DNA from: Marinobacter sp. SS13-12
Lineage (GTDB): Bacteria; Pseudomonadota; Gammaproteobacteria; Pseudomonadales; Oleiphilaceae
Length of the DNA stretch: 64,000 nucleotides
Assembly: GCF_030227115.1 (NCBI RefSeq)
Contig: NZ_JASSUA010000001.1
Span: forward strand, 992,001-1,056,000
Reading direction: 5' to 3'
Positions 29,724-38,329 of this stretch are shown in pieces (positions within the stretch are counted from its first letter, which is position 1; the number at the start of each line of letters is the position of its first letter). Both the position numbers and the translations under genes were made by a program. The notes beneath the pieces are model-generated. The model made no database searches, had not been told where the DNA came from, and saw only the letters and a program-made list of their open reading frames with translations.

Positions 29724-31169
29724 TTACCGAATAAACAGTTTATATACCATCTTGTGCGCCGCCGTACCGTGAGGCGCATACACAAACTTGCCACTATTGA
29801 ACTTCTGCTTGCTGAATATTGCCCGATGATGGGAGAAGGTCAGGAAACCCTCCTTGCCGTGATAATGGCCCATACCGGAATCGCCCACGCCACCAAATGG
29901 CAAATCGTCCTGGGCAACATGCATCAGCGCATCATTGATACACATGCCACCGGAATGGGTATTGTCGACCACATGCTCCTGCATCGACTTGTCATAACCG
30001 AAGAAATACAACGCCAGCGGGCGCGGACGGTCATTGATGTAATGAATGGCCTCATCGAGCTTGCCATAACTGACCACCGGCAGAATCGGCCCGAAAATCT
30101 CATCCTGCATGATCTTCATGTCCGGCGTGGTATTCAGTGCCAGTGTAATCGGCATCTTGCGAGTGCCATCCTTCATGTTCTCACTGGCCGGATTGATCTC
30201 AACCAGCTCTGCGCCCTTCTCCCGTGCATCGTCAAGATACCCTTGCAGCCGTGCGTATTGGCGCTCATTGATAATCGCTGTGTAATCGTCATTGTCCCGC
30301 AGGCTCGGGTACATTTTGGCAAACTGGTTACGGTACTCATCCACAAACGCCTGCACACGGTCCGCCGGGCACAGCACATAGTCCGGTGCCACACAGGTCT
30401 GGCCCGCATTCAAGGCCTTGCCGAAGGCAATGCGCTGGGCGGCATCCTCCATGGGCACATCCGGGGAAACGATGGCCGGTGACTTGCCGCCCAGTTCCAG
30501 GGTGACCGGTGTCAGATTTTCCGCCGCCGCGCGCATCACCAGCTTGCCCACCGACGTGGAACCGGTAAACAGCAGGTGGTCAAAGGGCCGGCTGGAGAAG
30601 TCGGCCGCCACGTCGGCCTCACCGTTAATCACACTGACCAGGTCCTCCGGGAACGCCGACTCGATGATCTCCCGGAACAGGGCAGAGGTATGGGGGGTGT
30701 ATTCGGACATCTTGATCATGGTGCGGTTGCCTGCCGCCAATGACGCCACCAGCGGGCCGACCGCCAGATACAGCGGGTAGTTCCAGGGCACGATCACCCC
30801 CACAACGCCCTTGGGCTGGTAGTGCACACGATTGCTGGCCGGTTGGAACAACACCGACACATGCCGCTTGGACGGCTTCATCCAGCCTTCAAGATTTTTC
30901 AGGGCGTAGTTGATGCCCTGAATCGATGGCATTACCTCGGCAATCAGGGATTCATCCTTTGAGCGACAGCTGAAATCCCGATCAATGGCGTCCAGCAATT
31001 TGTCCTGGTTGGTCATCAACACACGCTTTAGCCGTTTCAGATTCTCCTTGCGCTCGGTCAACGACGGCATCGGGTTGTTGCGGAATGCCTTCTTCTGATC
31101 GTCGAACACCCGGTGGGTATGCTGGATCTGTTTCTTGCTTTCGGTCAGCTGGACAACGGTGGCAACCAT
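29724..31169 (-). CDS. calB: Coniferyl-aldehyde-type aldehyde dehydrogenase
   Basis: 481 residues. It oxidises an aldehyde to the acid with NAD(P). The catalytic cysteine is Cys259 in LNAGQTCVAPDY and the general base Glu225 in VTLELGGKSP. The cofactor loop is FTGSTSVGKLVM and the oxyanion Asn lies in VPWNYPLYL. The N-terminal SRSKDESLIAEV-like region and the hydrophobic C-terminus match coniferyl aldehyde dehydrogenases of Pseudomonas. In marine relatives such enzymes are also thought to act on fatty aldehydes. It is transcribed divergently from a TetR regulator over a perfect palindrome, and lies upstream of the GMC oxidoreductase pair, so alcohol to aldehyde to acid flow is likely. Confidence 0.88.
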   Translation of the reverse strand: MVATVVQLTESKKQIQHTHRVFDDQKKAFRNNPMPSLTERKENLKRLKRVLMTNQDKLLDAIDRDFSCRSKDESLIAEVMPSIQGINYALKNLEGWMKPSKRHVSVLFQPASNRVHYQPKGVVGVIVPWNYPLYLAVGPLVASLAAGNRTMIKMSEYTPHTSALFREIIESAFPEDLVSVINGEADVAADFSSRPFDHLLFTGSTSVGKLVMRAAAENLTPVTLELGGKSPAIVSPDVPMEDAAQRIAFGKALNAGQTCVAPDYVLCPADRVQAFVDEYRNQFAKMYPSLRDNDDYTAIINERQYARLQGYLDDAREKGAELVEINPASENMKDGTRKMPITLALNTTPDMKIMQDEIFGPILPVVSYGKLDEAIHYINDRPRPLALYFFGYDKSMQEHVVDNTHSGGMCINDALMHVAQDDLPFGGVGDSGMGHYHGKEGFLTFSHHRAIFSKQKFNSGKFVYAPHGTAAHKMVYKLFIR

Positions 31170-31274
31170 ATCGCTCTCTCCTCGCGACGCCGGGCTCGTG
31201 GCCGGGCCGTCTTGTTCATTGTCAACGGCCCTGTTGGTCGGGCCGGAAATAGCATTGGCGAAAAAGTATTCAGT

Positions 31275-31304
31275 TTGCGCTTGGGGCTATTATTAGAGTA
31301 TATA
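31275..31304 (+). promoter_or_regulatory. Predicted promoter of the TetR gene at 31374
   Basis: TTGCGC (31275-31280), an 18-base spacer and TATATA (31299-31304). The -10 element lies inside the 16-base palindrome, so a bound repressor would block it. Confidence 0.45.
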
Positions 31305-31318
31305 CTCTAGTGAGTCAA
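31289..31318 (-). promoter_or_regulatory. Predicted promoter of the aldehyde dehydrogenase gene
   Basis: On the minus strand TTGACT (31313-31318), an 18-base spacer and AATAAT (31289-31294), each five of six against consensus. The palindromic operator fills the spacer. Confidence 0.6.
31294..31309. promoter_or_regulatory. Perfect 16-base palindromic operator
   Basis: TAGAGTATATACTCTA lies between the divergent aldehyde dehydrogenase and TetR genes, overlapping both predicted core promoters. Length and symmetry suit a TetR dimer. The adjacent regulator is the obvious binding partner (inference). Confidence 0.7.
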
Positions 31319-31373
31319 GGCGACCGGATGGCGAATCGGGCCATCCCACATACAACAACGCATTGCAGAGCCT

Positions 31374-32036
31374 ATGAAAACCCGAGACAAGATTCTTCTT
31401 TCGAGCCTGGAGCTTTTTAACGAAAGGGGAGAGCGCAATATCACCACCAATCACATTGCCGCTCACCTGGCGATCTCGCCAGGCAACCTCTATTACCACT
31501 TTCGCAACAAGTCCGACATCATCTACGAGATTTTTCTCGAGTATGAAAAGTTGGTGGACTTCTACCTGGATATCCCGGAAGACCGGCCTATCACCCTGGA
31601 AGACCTGACGTTCTATCTTGAGTCGGTGTTTGACGGGCTCTGGAGCTACCGCTTCTTTCACCGCGACCTGGAATACCTGCTCGACAGTGACCGTCGCCTG
31701 CGGCAGGACTACCGCGAATTCACCAATCGTTGCCTGGTAGCGATCAGCCGGATTTTCGAGAAGCTGGCAGACGCCGGGATTATCCAGCCCCAGCCTGAAG
31801 AGCTGCGTTCGGCGATGTCACTGAACGTATGGCTGGTCATCACCAACTGGATGGCGTTCCTGAAAACTGCCCATGCCCTTGAGGAGTCCACCAGCCTGAC
31901 CCTGACGGAGTTGAAGCAGGGTATCTATCAGGTGTTGACGCTGGAAATCCCTTATCTGACCGCGGATTATCGGGACCAGGTGATGGCGTTGCGGGAAAAA
32001 TATCGCCCCTGTCTGCCAGAGTCGGCCGACGCTTGA
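31374..32036 (+). CDS. TetR-family regulator divergent from aldehyde dehydrogenase
   Basis: 220 residues. The helix-turn-helix is NITTNHIAAHLAISPGNLYYHFRNKSDIIYEIF near the N-terminus. A long helical effector domain (YYHF recognition helix, then FYLESVFDGLWSYRFFHRDLEYLL) resembles a subgroup with a TetR_C domain found next to lipid and aldehyde genes. It most likely represses calB and itself through the palindrome at 31294-31309, and perhaps the GMC/Tat genes. The inducer is unknown. Confidence 0.87.
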   Translation: MKTRDKILLSSLELFNERGERNITTNHIAAHLAISPGNLYYHFRNKSDIIYEIFLEYEKLVDFYLDIPEDRPITLEDLTFYLESVFDGLWSYRFFHRDLEYLLDSDRRLRQDYREFTNRCLVAISRIFEKLADAGIIQPQPEELRSAMSLNVWLVITNWMAFLKTAHALEESTSLTLTELKQGIYQVLTLEIPYLTADYRDQVMALREKYRPCLPESADA

Positions 32037-32179
32037 GGTGACACTTCTCGATAGCGTCGGAGATTGCGGAACTTTTGATCAACTGGCGTGTCACTAATTA
32101 CGACATCGGGAATTCGGACATTCACGGTGTCGCCTGAGTGAGTTCTCAGGTTTTAGCACGTCGCAAACCCTGACGTTTC

Positions 32180-32209
32180 ACCGGCCTGTCATGCAGGCCG
32201 GTTTTTTTA
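32180..32209 (+). terminator. Rho-independent terminator
   Basis: ACCGGCCTG-TCATG-CAGGCCGGT followed by a run of T: a nine-base-pair stem and a seven-base U-tract. It lies 144 bases after the TetR stop. The intervening 32037-32179 holds a loose GTGACAC/GTGTCAC pair but no reading frame that I can support. A long 3' untranslated region or a small RNA is possible. Confidence 0.85.
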
Positions 32210-32247
32210 TTGCCTTTATCCCTCGAAAAAAGCTCTACATGGCATCC

Positions 32248-32276
32248 TTGTCAACGCATTTTAATTCCCCTAGACT
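32248..32276 (+). promoter_or_regulatory. Promoter of the gluconate TRAP operon
   Basis: TTGTCA (32248-32253, five of six), a 17-base spacer and TAGACT (32271-32276, four of six). The GntR-type operator begins four bases after the -10, covering the expected start site. Confidence 0.65.
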
Positions 32277-32279
32277 TGT

Positions 32280-32299
32280 ATATGTTACCGGTAACATAT
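32280..32299. promoter_or_regulatory. GntR-type operator
   Basis: ATATGTTACCGGTAACATAT is a perfect 20-base palindrome with a central CCGG. LacI-family operators have a central CpG, and the ATGTTAC...GTAACAT core matches my memory of GntR gluconate operators in gammaproteobacteria. It lies just downstream of the -10 element and 31 bases before dctP, so binding should block initiation. The gntR gene is the last of the same cluster. Confidence 0.85.
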
Positions 32300-32330
32300 G
32301 CCGGCACAAAAACAATCAGGAGATACCAAT

Positions 32331-33341
32331 ATGTTCCCGACAAGGCTCGCAACCGGTTTGCTGTCAGCCTCCCTGGCTTTCAATGCTTTTGCTGCTGATT
32401 TCAACTTCAAGCTTCAGTCTTCAGACCCTTCCGGTGTCAAGAACTTCGAGATCCAACAGGCCTGGGCCGATCGCGTGGAAGCGATGACCGGTGGCCGCGT
32501 TGAAATTGACCTGTTGCCCGTGGGCAGTGTGGTCAGTCATACCGAAACCCTCGGTGCCATGAAAATGGGCGTTCTGGACGGTCATATCTCGGTGACCGGG
32601 TATTTTTCCGGCAAAGACCCGGCATTCGGACTGATCGGCAACACGGTCGGTGCCTGGTCCAGTCCTGATCAGCTTATTGATTACATCAATTACGGCGGTG
32701 GCTATGAGCTGATGAATGAGCTGTATCAGCCGTACGGCGTTAAGTTTGTCGGCGGCGGTGGCACCGGACTTGAATCCTTCGTGTCGAAGAAGCCGCTGGA
32801 TGGCGTGGAGGATCTTGAAGGGCTGAAAATGCGTGCGCCGGAGGGGCTGGTGCAGTCGGTATTTGCGGCTGCTGGCGCCTCACCGGTGAACCTGCCGGGT
32901 TCCGAGGTTTACACCGCGCTGAGCAAGGGCGTGATTGATGCGGCTGATTACACGGTCTTCTCCACCAACCACGAAGCAGGTCTCAACGACATTGCCGCCC
33001 ACCCGGTCTATCCGGGGTTCCATTCCCTGCCACTCATCGAAATTGCCATGGACCTCAAGGAATGGGAGAAGCTGCCAGAGGACATCCAGTCCATCATGAC
33101 AGTTTCTGCCAGGGACTTCGCCCAGGACATCAGCACGCAACTGGCAATGGCGGACAGGGAAGCGGTGAATGAAGCACGTGCCAATCCGGACATCACCATT
33201 CACGACTGGTCCGCCGAGGAACGTCGTAAGTTCCGTGCCATTGCCCGCGACCAGTGGAAAGCTTACGCCGAACAGTCGCCCAACGCCGGGAAGGTTTACC
33301 AGTCGGTGACCGGCTACCTCGAGTCCCAGGGCCTCCTTTAA
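32331..33341 (+). CDS. dctP: TRAP transporter substrate-binding protein
   Basis: 336 residues with an N-terminal signal peptide (about 1-21, cleavage near AFA-AD). The mature part is a DctP-type periplasmic solute receptor: LQSSDPSGVKNFEIQQAWADRVEAMTGGRVEIDLLP near the start, then LEGLKMRAPEG with the substrate-carboxylate arginine, then LPGSEVYTALSKGVIDAADYTVF. AGGAG nine bases upstream of the ATG at 32331 sets the start. An upstream in-frame ATG at 32298 overlaps the operator and is rejected. Its association with gntK and gntR implies gluconate or a related sugar acid as ligand (inference). Confidence 0.9.
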   Translation: MFPTRLATGLLSASLAFNAFAADFNFKLQSSDPSGVKNFEIQQAWADRVEAMTGGRVEIDLLPVGSVVSHTETLGAMKMGVLDGHISVTGYFSGKDPAFGLIGNTVGAWSSPDQLIDYINYGGGYELMNELYQPYGVKFVGGGGTGLESFVSKKPLDGVEDLEGLKMRAPEGLVQSVFAAAGASPVNLPGSEVYTALSKGVIDAADYTVFSTNHEAGLNDIAAHPVYPGFHSLPLIEIAMDLKEWEKLPEDIQSIMTVSARDFAQDISTQLAMADREAVNEARANPDITIHDWSAEERRKFRAIARDQWKAYAEQSPNAGKVYQSVTGYLESQGLL

Positions 33342-33370
33342 ACAAGTAGCCGCTTCCCTCGATATCAGCC

Positions 33371-33395
33371 TTCGGGTACCTGTCCGGTACCCGGA
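33371..33395 (+). other. Intercistronic hairpin between dctP and dctQ
   Basis: A stem of CGGGTACC / GGTACCCG, extended by two weaker pairs, with loop TGTCC. It lies 30 bases after dctP and just before the dctQ ribosome site (GAGGAG). Such structures commonly protect the mRNA of the abundant binding protein and lower expression of the membrane subunits (inference). Confidence 0.55.
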
Positions 33396-33409
33396 GCGAG
33401 GAGTTCGTT

Positions 33410-33994
33410 ATGTCTGTTGAAGAAAATACATCCGGTCAGGGCGCTGGCCCCGAGGGTGGGGTTGTCCTGCCTGACAAGGACGAAGACGTGGGCTTTACCT
33501 GGCTGGACCGGGCTATCGTCTGGCTGGGCAAGAAACTGAGCCTGGTATTTGCGTTGATCGTGCTGGTGTCTTTCTACGAGATCATCCGGCGCTACGTATT
33601 CGATGCTCCAACACTCTGGGTGCACGAAACCGTCACCTTTGCGGGAGCCACGCTGTTCGTGATTGGCGGGCTTTATGCGCTGGCGACTGATCGGCACGTT
33701 CGCATCGTGCTGATTTACGATGCGGTTTCGCCCCGTGTCCAGCGCTGGCTGCGGGTGGTACATCATCTGCTGGGCCTCGCTTTTTCCGCCATGCTGCTGT
33801 TTGCCAGTTGGTCGATGACCAAGGGCGCGGTTCTGGCCCCCTGGGGTGACATTCGCCTGGAAACCTCCGGCTCGGCCTGGAATCCGCCGTTCCCCGCGCT
33901 GCTCAAGGTGATCATCCTCGTTGCAGTGGCCACCATGACGCTCCAGTTTGTGTTGCACCTTATCCGCGATCTTCGTGGCAAGGGAGATAACTAA
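33410..33994 (+). CDS. dctQ: TRAP transporter small membrane subunit
   Basis: 194 residues with four membrane helices (about 43-62, 78-97, 118-140, 164-183) and the DctQ-type segment FYEIIRRYVFDAPTLWVHE. The first 30 residues are an acidic, glycine-rich cytoplasmic extension. GAGGAG precedes the ATG. The stop overlaps the dctM start by one base (TAATG), giving coupled translation. With DctM it forms the Na+-driven carrier. Confidence 0.9.
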   Translation: MSVEENTSGQGAGPEGGVVLPDKDEDVGFTWLDRAIVWLGKKLSLVFALIVLVSFYEIIRRYVFDAPTLWVHETVTFAGATLFVIGGLYALATDRHVRIVLIYDAVSPRVQRWLRVVHHLLGLAFSAMLLFASWSMTKGAVLAPWGDIRLETSGSAWNPPFPALLKVIILVAVATMTLQFVLHLIRDLRGKGDN

Positions 33995-35310
33995 TGTTTG
34001 AACTTGCCTCCATGGGTATTGGTTACGGCAGCCTGTTGATGCTGGTCATGCTGATTGTCCTGTTGCTGACCGGTATGCAGCTGGCATTTGCCACCGGCCT
34101 GGTTGCTCTTGTTTTCGCACTGGGCTGGTTCGGCCCGGATGCCTTGCCTATTGTCAGCAGTCGCCTTTACAGCTTTATCGGCAACTATGTGTTCCTGGCC
34201 GTGCCCATGTTCGTATTAATGGCGTCGCTGCTGGACCATTCCGGTATTGCCAAAGACCTGTTCGATGCCATGGCTCGCCTGGGGCGCAAACTTCGCGGTG
34301 GCGTAGCCGTCCAGACGCTGGTTGTAGCCGTGATCCTGGCTTCCATGTCCGGTGTCATTGGCGGCGAAACGGTGTTGCTGGGCATCCTGGCACTGCCGCA
34401 GATGCTGCGCCTGGGGTACGACCGTAAACTGGCTATTGGCACCACCTGTGCTGGCGGCGCACTTGGCACCATGCTGCCACCCAGTATCGTGCTGATTATT
34501 TACGGGTTGACCGCCAACGTATCCATTGGTGACCTGTTCAAGGGTGCCTTCCTGCCTGCGCTGATCCTGGCGCTGCTCTATATGGGGTATGTATTGATCC
34601 GGGTCTGGCTGAACCCGAAGATGGCACCGCTCCCTTCGGATCAGGATGCGCCCGAAACGCCGATGCCGAACTTCTTCAAGGCGCTGCTGTTTCCCCTGTT
34701 GTCGGTGGTTGTGGTACTGGGCAGTATCTATGGTGGCGTGGCGTCGGTAACGGAAGCCTCCGCCCTGGGTGTGATGGGGATTGCCATCAGTACCTGGATT
34801 CGCGGTGAGCTGTCCCTTGCCATGGTACGTAAGGCGACCATCAGCACACTGCGGGTGTGCGGCATGATCATCTGGATCGGTATCGGTGCAACGGCGCTGG
34901 TCGGCGTCTACAACCTTATGGGCGGTATCGATTTCGTCCGCGACATGGTCTTCGCTGTCAGTGGTGGCCATGGACTGACCACGATCCTGTTCATGATGTT
35001 GATACTGCTGATCCTGGGCATGTTCCTGGACTGGGTTGGTGTTGCGCTGCTGACCATGCCCATCTTCGTACCGATTGTGACAGAGCTGGGCTACAGTCCG
35101 ATCTGGTTCGGGGTGGTGTTCTGCATGAACATGCAGGTGTCCTTCCTGTCGCCTCCATTTGGCCCTGCCGCCTTCTATCTCAAGACCGTGACGCCGAAAG
35201 ACATTTCCCTGGGCGAGATTTTCCATGCCCTGTTGCCGTTTATCGCGCTCCAGGTGGTGGCTCTGGGTCTGCTGATCGCCTTCCCCCAGTTGGCTCTATG
35301 GTGGCAGTGA
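33994..35310 (+). CDS. dctM: TRAP transporter large membrane subunit
   Basis: 438 residues, about 12 hydrophobic helices. The family signatures VPMFVLMASLLDHSGIAKDLFDA, GGALGTMLPPSIVLIIYG and FLSPPFGPAAFYLK are present. It carries out sodium-coupled substrate movement across the inner membrane. Its start overlaps the dctQ stop, and gntK begins one base after its stop, so all genes from dctP to gntK are one transcription unit. Confidence 0.95.
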   Translation: MFELASMGIGYGSLLMLVMLIVLLLTGMQLAFATGLVALVFALGWFGPDALPIVSSRLYSFIGNYVFLAVPMFVLMASLLDHSGIAKDLFDAMARLGRKLRGGVAVQTLVVAVILASMSGVIGGETVLLGILALPQMLRLGYDRKLAIGTTCAGGALGTMLPPSIVLIIYGLTANVSIGDLFKGAFLPALILALLYMGYVLIRVWLNPKMAPLPSDQDAPETPMPNFFKALLFPLLSVVVVLGSIYGGVASVTEASALGVMGIAISTWIRGELSLAMVRKATISTLRVCGMIIWIGIGATALVGVYNLMGGIDFVRDMVFAVSGGHGLTTILFMMLILLILGMFLDWVGVALLTMPIFVPIVTELGYSPIWFGVVFCMNMQVSFLSPPFGPAAFYLKTVTPKDISLGEIFHALLPFIALQVVALGLLIAFPQLALWWQ

Positions 35311-35311
35311 C

Positions 35312-35857
35312 ATGAGTGACGTAAACAATGTGCGTGAGACGAGGGGAACAAAGGTGCCCAAAGTCGTTGTAATGGGTGTGTCCGGGTGCGGCAAGAGCGT
35401 CACCGGAACCCTGCTGGCGAGCGAGTTGGGGGTTCCGTTCTACGATGCGGACGATTATCACAGTCGCGCCAACGTTGAAAAAATGGCGGCTGGTATTCCG
35501 CTGACCGATGCGGACCGCCTCGGCTGGCTGGATGACCTGGCGAAGCTGATGCGAAGGGAGGAGGGCGGGCTGGTTCTGGCCTGTTCGGCCCTTAAACGTG
35601 CCTACCGCGAGCGCTTGCGGAATGGCAACCCACAAGCTTGCTTTGTCTATCTCAAGGGGGATTTTGAAACCATTTGGGCGCGGCATTCCAGGCGCACGGA
35701 CCATTACTTCAATGGCCGCGCGATGCTGGAGAGCCAGTTTCAGCTATTGGAAGAGCCAGGGGCGGATGAAAATGCCGTTGTCGTCGATGTATCCGGCACG
35801 CCGGAACAGGTGATCGGCCACTGCCTGGCCCGGCTCGGGTATGATAGACACCTTTGA
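35312..35857 (+). CDS. gntK: Gluconokinase
   Basis: 181 residues. GntK phosphorylates gluconate to 6-phosphogluconate for the Entner-Doudoroff or pentose-phosphate route. The Walker A is GVSGCGKS. Other family features are DADDYHSRANVEKMAAGIPLTDADRLGWL (substrate-binding region), LACSALKRAYRERLR and RTDHYFNGRAMLESQFQLLEEP. A 16-residue N-terminal extension precedes the first strand; a later start at the GTG within AAAGTCGTTG is conceivable. It begins one base after dctM and 17 bases before gntR. edd and eda are not in the window. Confidence 0.94.
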   Translation: MSDVNNVRETRGTKVPKVVVMGVSGCGKSVTGTLLASELGVPFYDADDYHSRANVEKMAAGIPLTDADRLGWLDDLAKLMRREEGGLVLACSALKRAYRERLRNGNPQACFVYLKGDFETIWARHSRRTDHYFNGRAMLESQFQLLEEPGADENAVVVDVSGTPEQVIGHCLARLGYDRHL

Positions 35858-35874
35858 CCATTTTGGAGCAGTAG

Positions 35875-36873
35875 ATGGTAAAGAATAAACGCCCCACGTT
35901 GCAGGATATTGCAGACCGGGTTGGTGCCACCAAGATGACGGTCAGTCGTTGTCTGCGTGGCGCCGACAATGTCTCCGAGCCCATGCGGGAGCGAATCTTT
36001 GCCGAGGCGGAAGTGCTGGGGTACATCCCCAACCGCGCGCCGGACCTGCTTTCCAGGTCCACCAGCCATGCCATCGGTGTCCTGCTTCCGTCCCTGACCA
36101 ACCAGGTGTTTGCGGATGTCATCAAGGGCGTGGAATCGGTCACCGAGCCTGCCGGTTATCACCTGATGCTGTCCCACTACGGGTACAGCCCCGAGATCGA
36201 GGAACGCAGCCTGTCTTCCCTGTTGTCGTACAACGTGGACGGTGTGATTCTCTCCGAAAGCCAGCACACCGAGCGTACGCTGCGGATGCTGCAGACCGCC
36301 GGGGTGCCAACGGTGGAAATCATGGACACGCATTCGGCGCCGTTCGAGCAGGCTGTCGGGTTTGACAACGTCAGCGCCGCCCGGGACATGGTGCGGGAAA
36401 TGATCCGGCTCGGGCGAAGGCGGGTGGTCTATCTTGCGGTGCGGCTGGATGCCCGTACTCTGCAGCGCCAGGAAGGGTACAGTCAGGCCATGGATGAGGA
36501 AGGGCTGACACCGGTAACCCTGCGCAGCGAACAGCGTTCCTCTTTCAGTGTCGGCGCCACCCTGATGGCGAGAATACTGGAGGAGAACCCCGACACCGAC
36601 GGCATCTTCTGCACCAACGACGACGTTGCCATCGGTGCGTTTTTCGAATGCCAGCGCCGGGGTATCCCGGTGCCGGAGCGGATCGCGATTGCCGGCTTTC
36701 ATGGTCATGACGTTGGCCGCGTCATGGTGCCGCCACTGGCAAGCGTGATCACGCCACGGGAAGCGGTGGGGCAGCGAGCCGCCGAAGAGTTGCTTGCTCG
36801 CCTGGGTGGTGCCGGCATCAGCCAGCAGCGTATCGACCTGGGTTACCGGATAGAGCGTGGAGGCACCCTTTAG
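35875..36873 (+). CDS. gntR: LacI-family gluconate repressor GntR
   Basis: 332 residues. The N-terminal LacI headpiece is TLQDIADRVGATKMTVSRCLRGADNVSEPMRERIFAEAEVLGYIPNRAP-like. A periplasmic-binding-protein-like effector domain follows (IGVLLPSLTNQVFADVIKGVE; GIFCTNDDVAIGAFFECQRRGIPVPERIAIAGFHG). It matches GntR/IdnR proteins. It presumably represses the dctP promoter through the palindrome at 32280-32299 and is released by gluconate or 6-phosphogluconate. It is the last gene of the unit, with three bases to the convergent engB stop. Confidence 0.9.
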   Translation: MVKNKRPTLQDIADRVGATKMTVSRCLRGADNVSEPMRERIFAEAEVLGYIPNRAPDLLSRSTSHAIGVLLPSLTNQVFADVIKGVESVTEPAGYHLMLSHYGYSPEIEERSLSSLLSYNVDGVILSESQHTERTLRMLQTAGVPTVEIMDTHSAPFEQAVGFDNVSAARDMVREMIRLGRRRVVYLAVRLDARTLQRQEGYSQAMDEEGLTPVTLRSEQRSSFSVGATLMARILEENPDTDGIFCTNDDVAIGAFFECQRRGIPVPERIAIAGFHGHDVGRVMVPPLASVITPREAVGQRAAEELLARLGGAGISQQRIDLGYRIERGGTL

Positions 36874-36876
36874 CCA

Positions 36877-37503
36877 TTAGCCGTCGGTTTCCAGCCAGGC
36901 CGTCAGCGCCTCACGACACTCCTCAACTCCCCGCTTTGACGTTGCCGAGAACATGACCAGGTGTTCCAGGCATTGAAACGCTTCCAGCTTTTTGGCGATG
37001 CCCATCATGGCCGTCTTGGCCTGCCCGAATTTCAGTTTGTCGGCCTTGGTGGCCAGAATCATCAATGGAAGCTTGTTATGTTCGCACCATTCCACCATCA
37101 TTTGGTCGAAATCGGTCAGCGGGTGCCGGATATCCATGACCAGAATCAGCCCCCGCAGGCAGCGGCGGTCGTTCAGGTAGTGGCCGAGGTGCTTCTGCCA
37201 GTCGTCTTTCATGTCCCGTGAGACCTTGGCATAGCCATAACCGGGCAAGTCCACCAGCCGGCAGTTTTCCCGGTTGAGGGAAAAGAAGTTGATCAGGCGG
37301 GTGCGCCCGGGGGTTTTGCTGGTTCGGGCCAGTTTGCCATTGGTGGTAATGCAATTGATGGCGCTGGACTTGCCCGCGTTCGAGCGGCCGGCAAAGGCGA
37401 CTTCAGCGCCATGGTCGGGAGGGCATTCCTCCAGGCGCGAGGCGCTGGTCAGGAAGCGGGCGCTGTTAAAAGAGATGCTTTTTTGAGTCAGGTCAGATGA
37501 CAC
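36877..37503 (-). CDS. engB: Ribosome biogenesis GTPase EngB (YsxC/YihA)
   Basis: 208 residues. EngB is a small essential GTPase that aids 50S assembly. G1 is [16 protein letters not shown]3 is [10 protein letters not shown] and G4 is ATKADK; switch I contains [14 protein letters not shown]. The only plausible start is the GTG at 37503, with AGGA somewhat far upstream. It is divergent from cytochrome c4, as in Pseudomonas. Confidence 0.95.
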   Translation of the reverse strand: MSSDLTQKSISFNSARFLTSASRLEECPPDHGAEVAFAGRSNAGKSSAINCITTNGKLARTSKTPGRTRLINFFSLNRENCRLVDLPGYGYAKVSRDMKDDWQKHLGHYLNDRRCLRGLILVMDIRHPLTDFDQMMVEWCEHNKLPLMILATKADKLKFGQAKTAMMGIAKKLEAFQCLEHLVMFSATSKRGVEECREALTAWLETDG

Positions 37504-37677
37504 GGGTGTTGATATTCCTATTGGATTTCAGTTGTCAGGGATTAATGTATAATGCTACACCAAATCCGGGCAGCACGCTGCGCGTTGCTGCTGATCAGCC
37601 CCGGTTTGTGCCTTTCTGGCCAGTGCCTGCCGGCTGCATAACGAAGAATACTTTTGGATGAGAGAAGCGGAGCGAGC

Positions 37678-38286
37678 ATGAAAAAACTGATCGCAGGAGT
37701 TGTTCTCGGTGTTGGCCTCACAGCGATGGCTCACGGGGCAGGAGATCCTGAAGCAGGCGAAGCAAATGCAGCGGTGTGTGCCGGGTGTCATGGCGAAGGC
37801 GGAGCAAAGCCGGTGATGGCTGTGTACCCGAAGCTTTCGGGCATTGGAGAAAAATACCTTTACCAGCAGCTGGTGCTGATCAAGGACAAGGAGCGCGAAA
37901 TTCCGGAGATGACGGGTCTGCTGGATAGCATGTCCGATCAGGACTTGCAGGACCTTGCCGCGTACTTCAATGAGCAGGACATTGGTATTGCCCAGGCCAA
38001 CCCTGATCTGGTGGATGAAGGGCAGGCGCTCTACCGCGGCGGCAACATGGCCTCTGGTGTTCCGGCCTGCGCCGGATGCCACAGCCCCCGGGGCATTGGT
38101 AACGAACCGGCGGGCTACCCCAGGCTCAGCGGTCAGACTGCCGAATATGTTGGCAAGCAGCTCAAGGCCTACCGTGACGGCGATCGCGATGGCGGCCGTA
38201 ACGCCACAATCATGATGGACGTTGCAGCCAAATTGACCGACGCCGAGATCGAAGCAGTGGCCAGTTACGTTTCCGGCCTTAACTGA
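37678..38286 (+). CDS. Diheme cytochrome c4
   Basis: 202 residues. A Sec signal peptide (1-20) is followed by two class I cytochrome domains, each with a heme motif: CAGCH at 34-38 and CAGCH at 131-135. Later methionine ligands are near EMTGLLDSM and TIMMDVAAKL. It is periplasmic, probably membrane-associated, and donates electrons to cbb3-type or other oxidases. GGAG six bases before the ATG at 37678 decides the start. It is followed by its own terminator and by dsbA. Confidence 0.94.
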   Translation: MKKLIAGVVLGVGLTAMAHGAGDPEAGEANAAVCAGCHGEGGAKPVMAVYPKLSGIGEKYLYQQLVLIKDKEREIPEMTGLLDSMSDQDLQDLAAYFNEQDIGIAQANPDLVDEGQALYRGGNMASGVPACAGCHSPRGIGNEPAGYPRLSGQTAEYVGKQLKAYRDGDRDGGRNATIMMDVAAKLTDAEIEAVASYVSGLN

Positions 38287-38304
38287 TCGGTTCCGGTTAT
38301 TCCG

Positions 38305-38329
38305 AAACCCCGCTCTGGCGGGGTTTTTT
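38305..38329 (+). terminator. Rho-independent terminator after cytochrome c4
   Basis: AAACCCCGC-TCTG-GCGGGGTTT with six consecutive Ts, three of them in the stem: a nine-base-pair perfect stem starting 18 bases after the stop. Confidence 0.9.

Noticed and set aside
34216..35226. Open frame of 336 codons opposite dctM
   Set aside because: Very His/Gln-rich reverse frame of a membrane transporter gene; no signal of coding.
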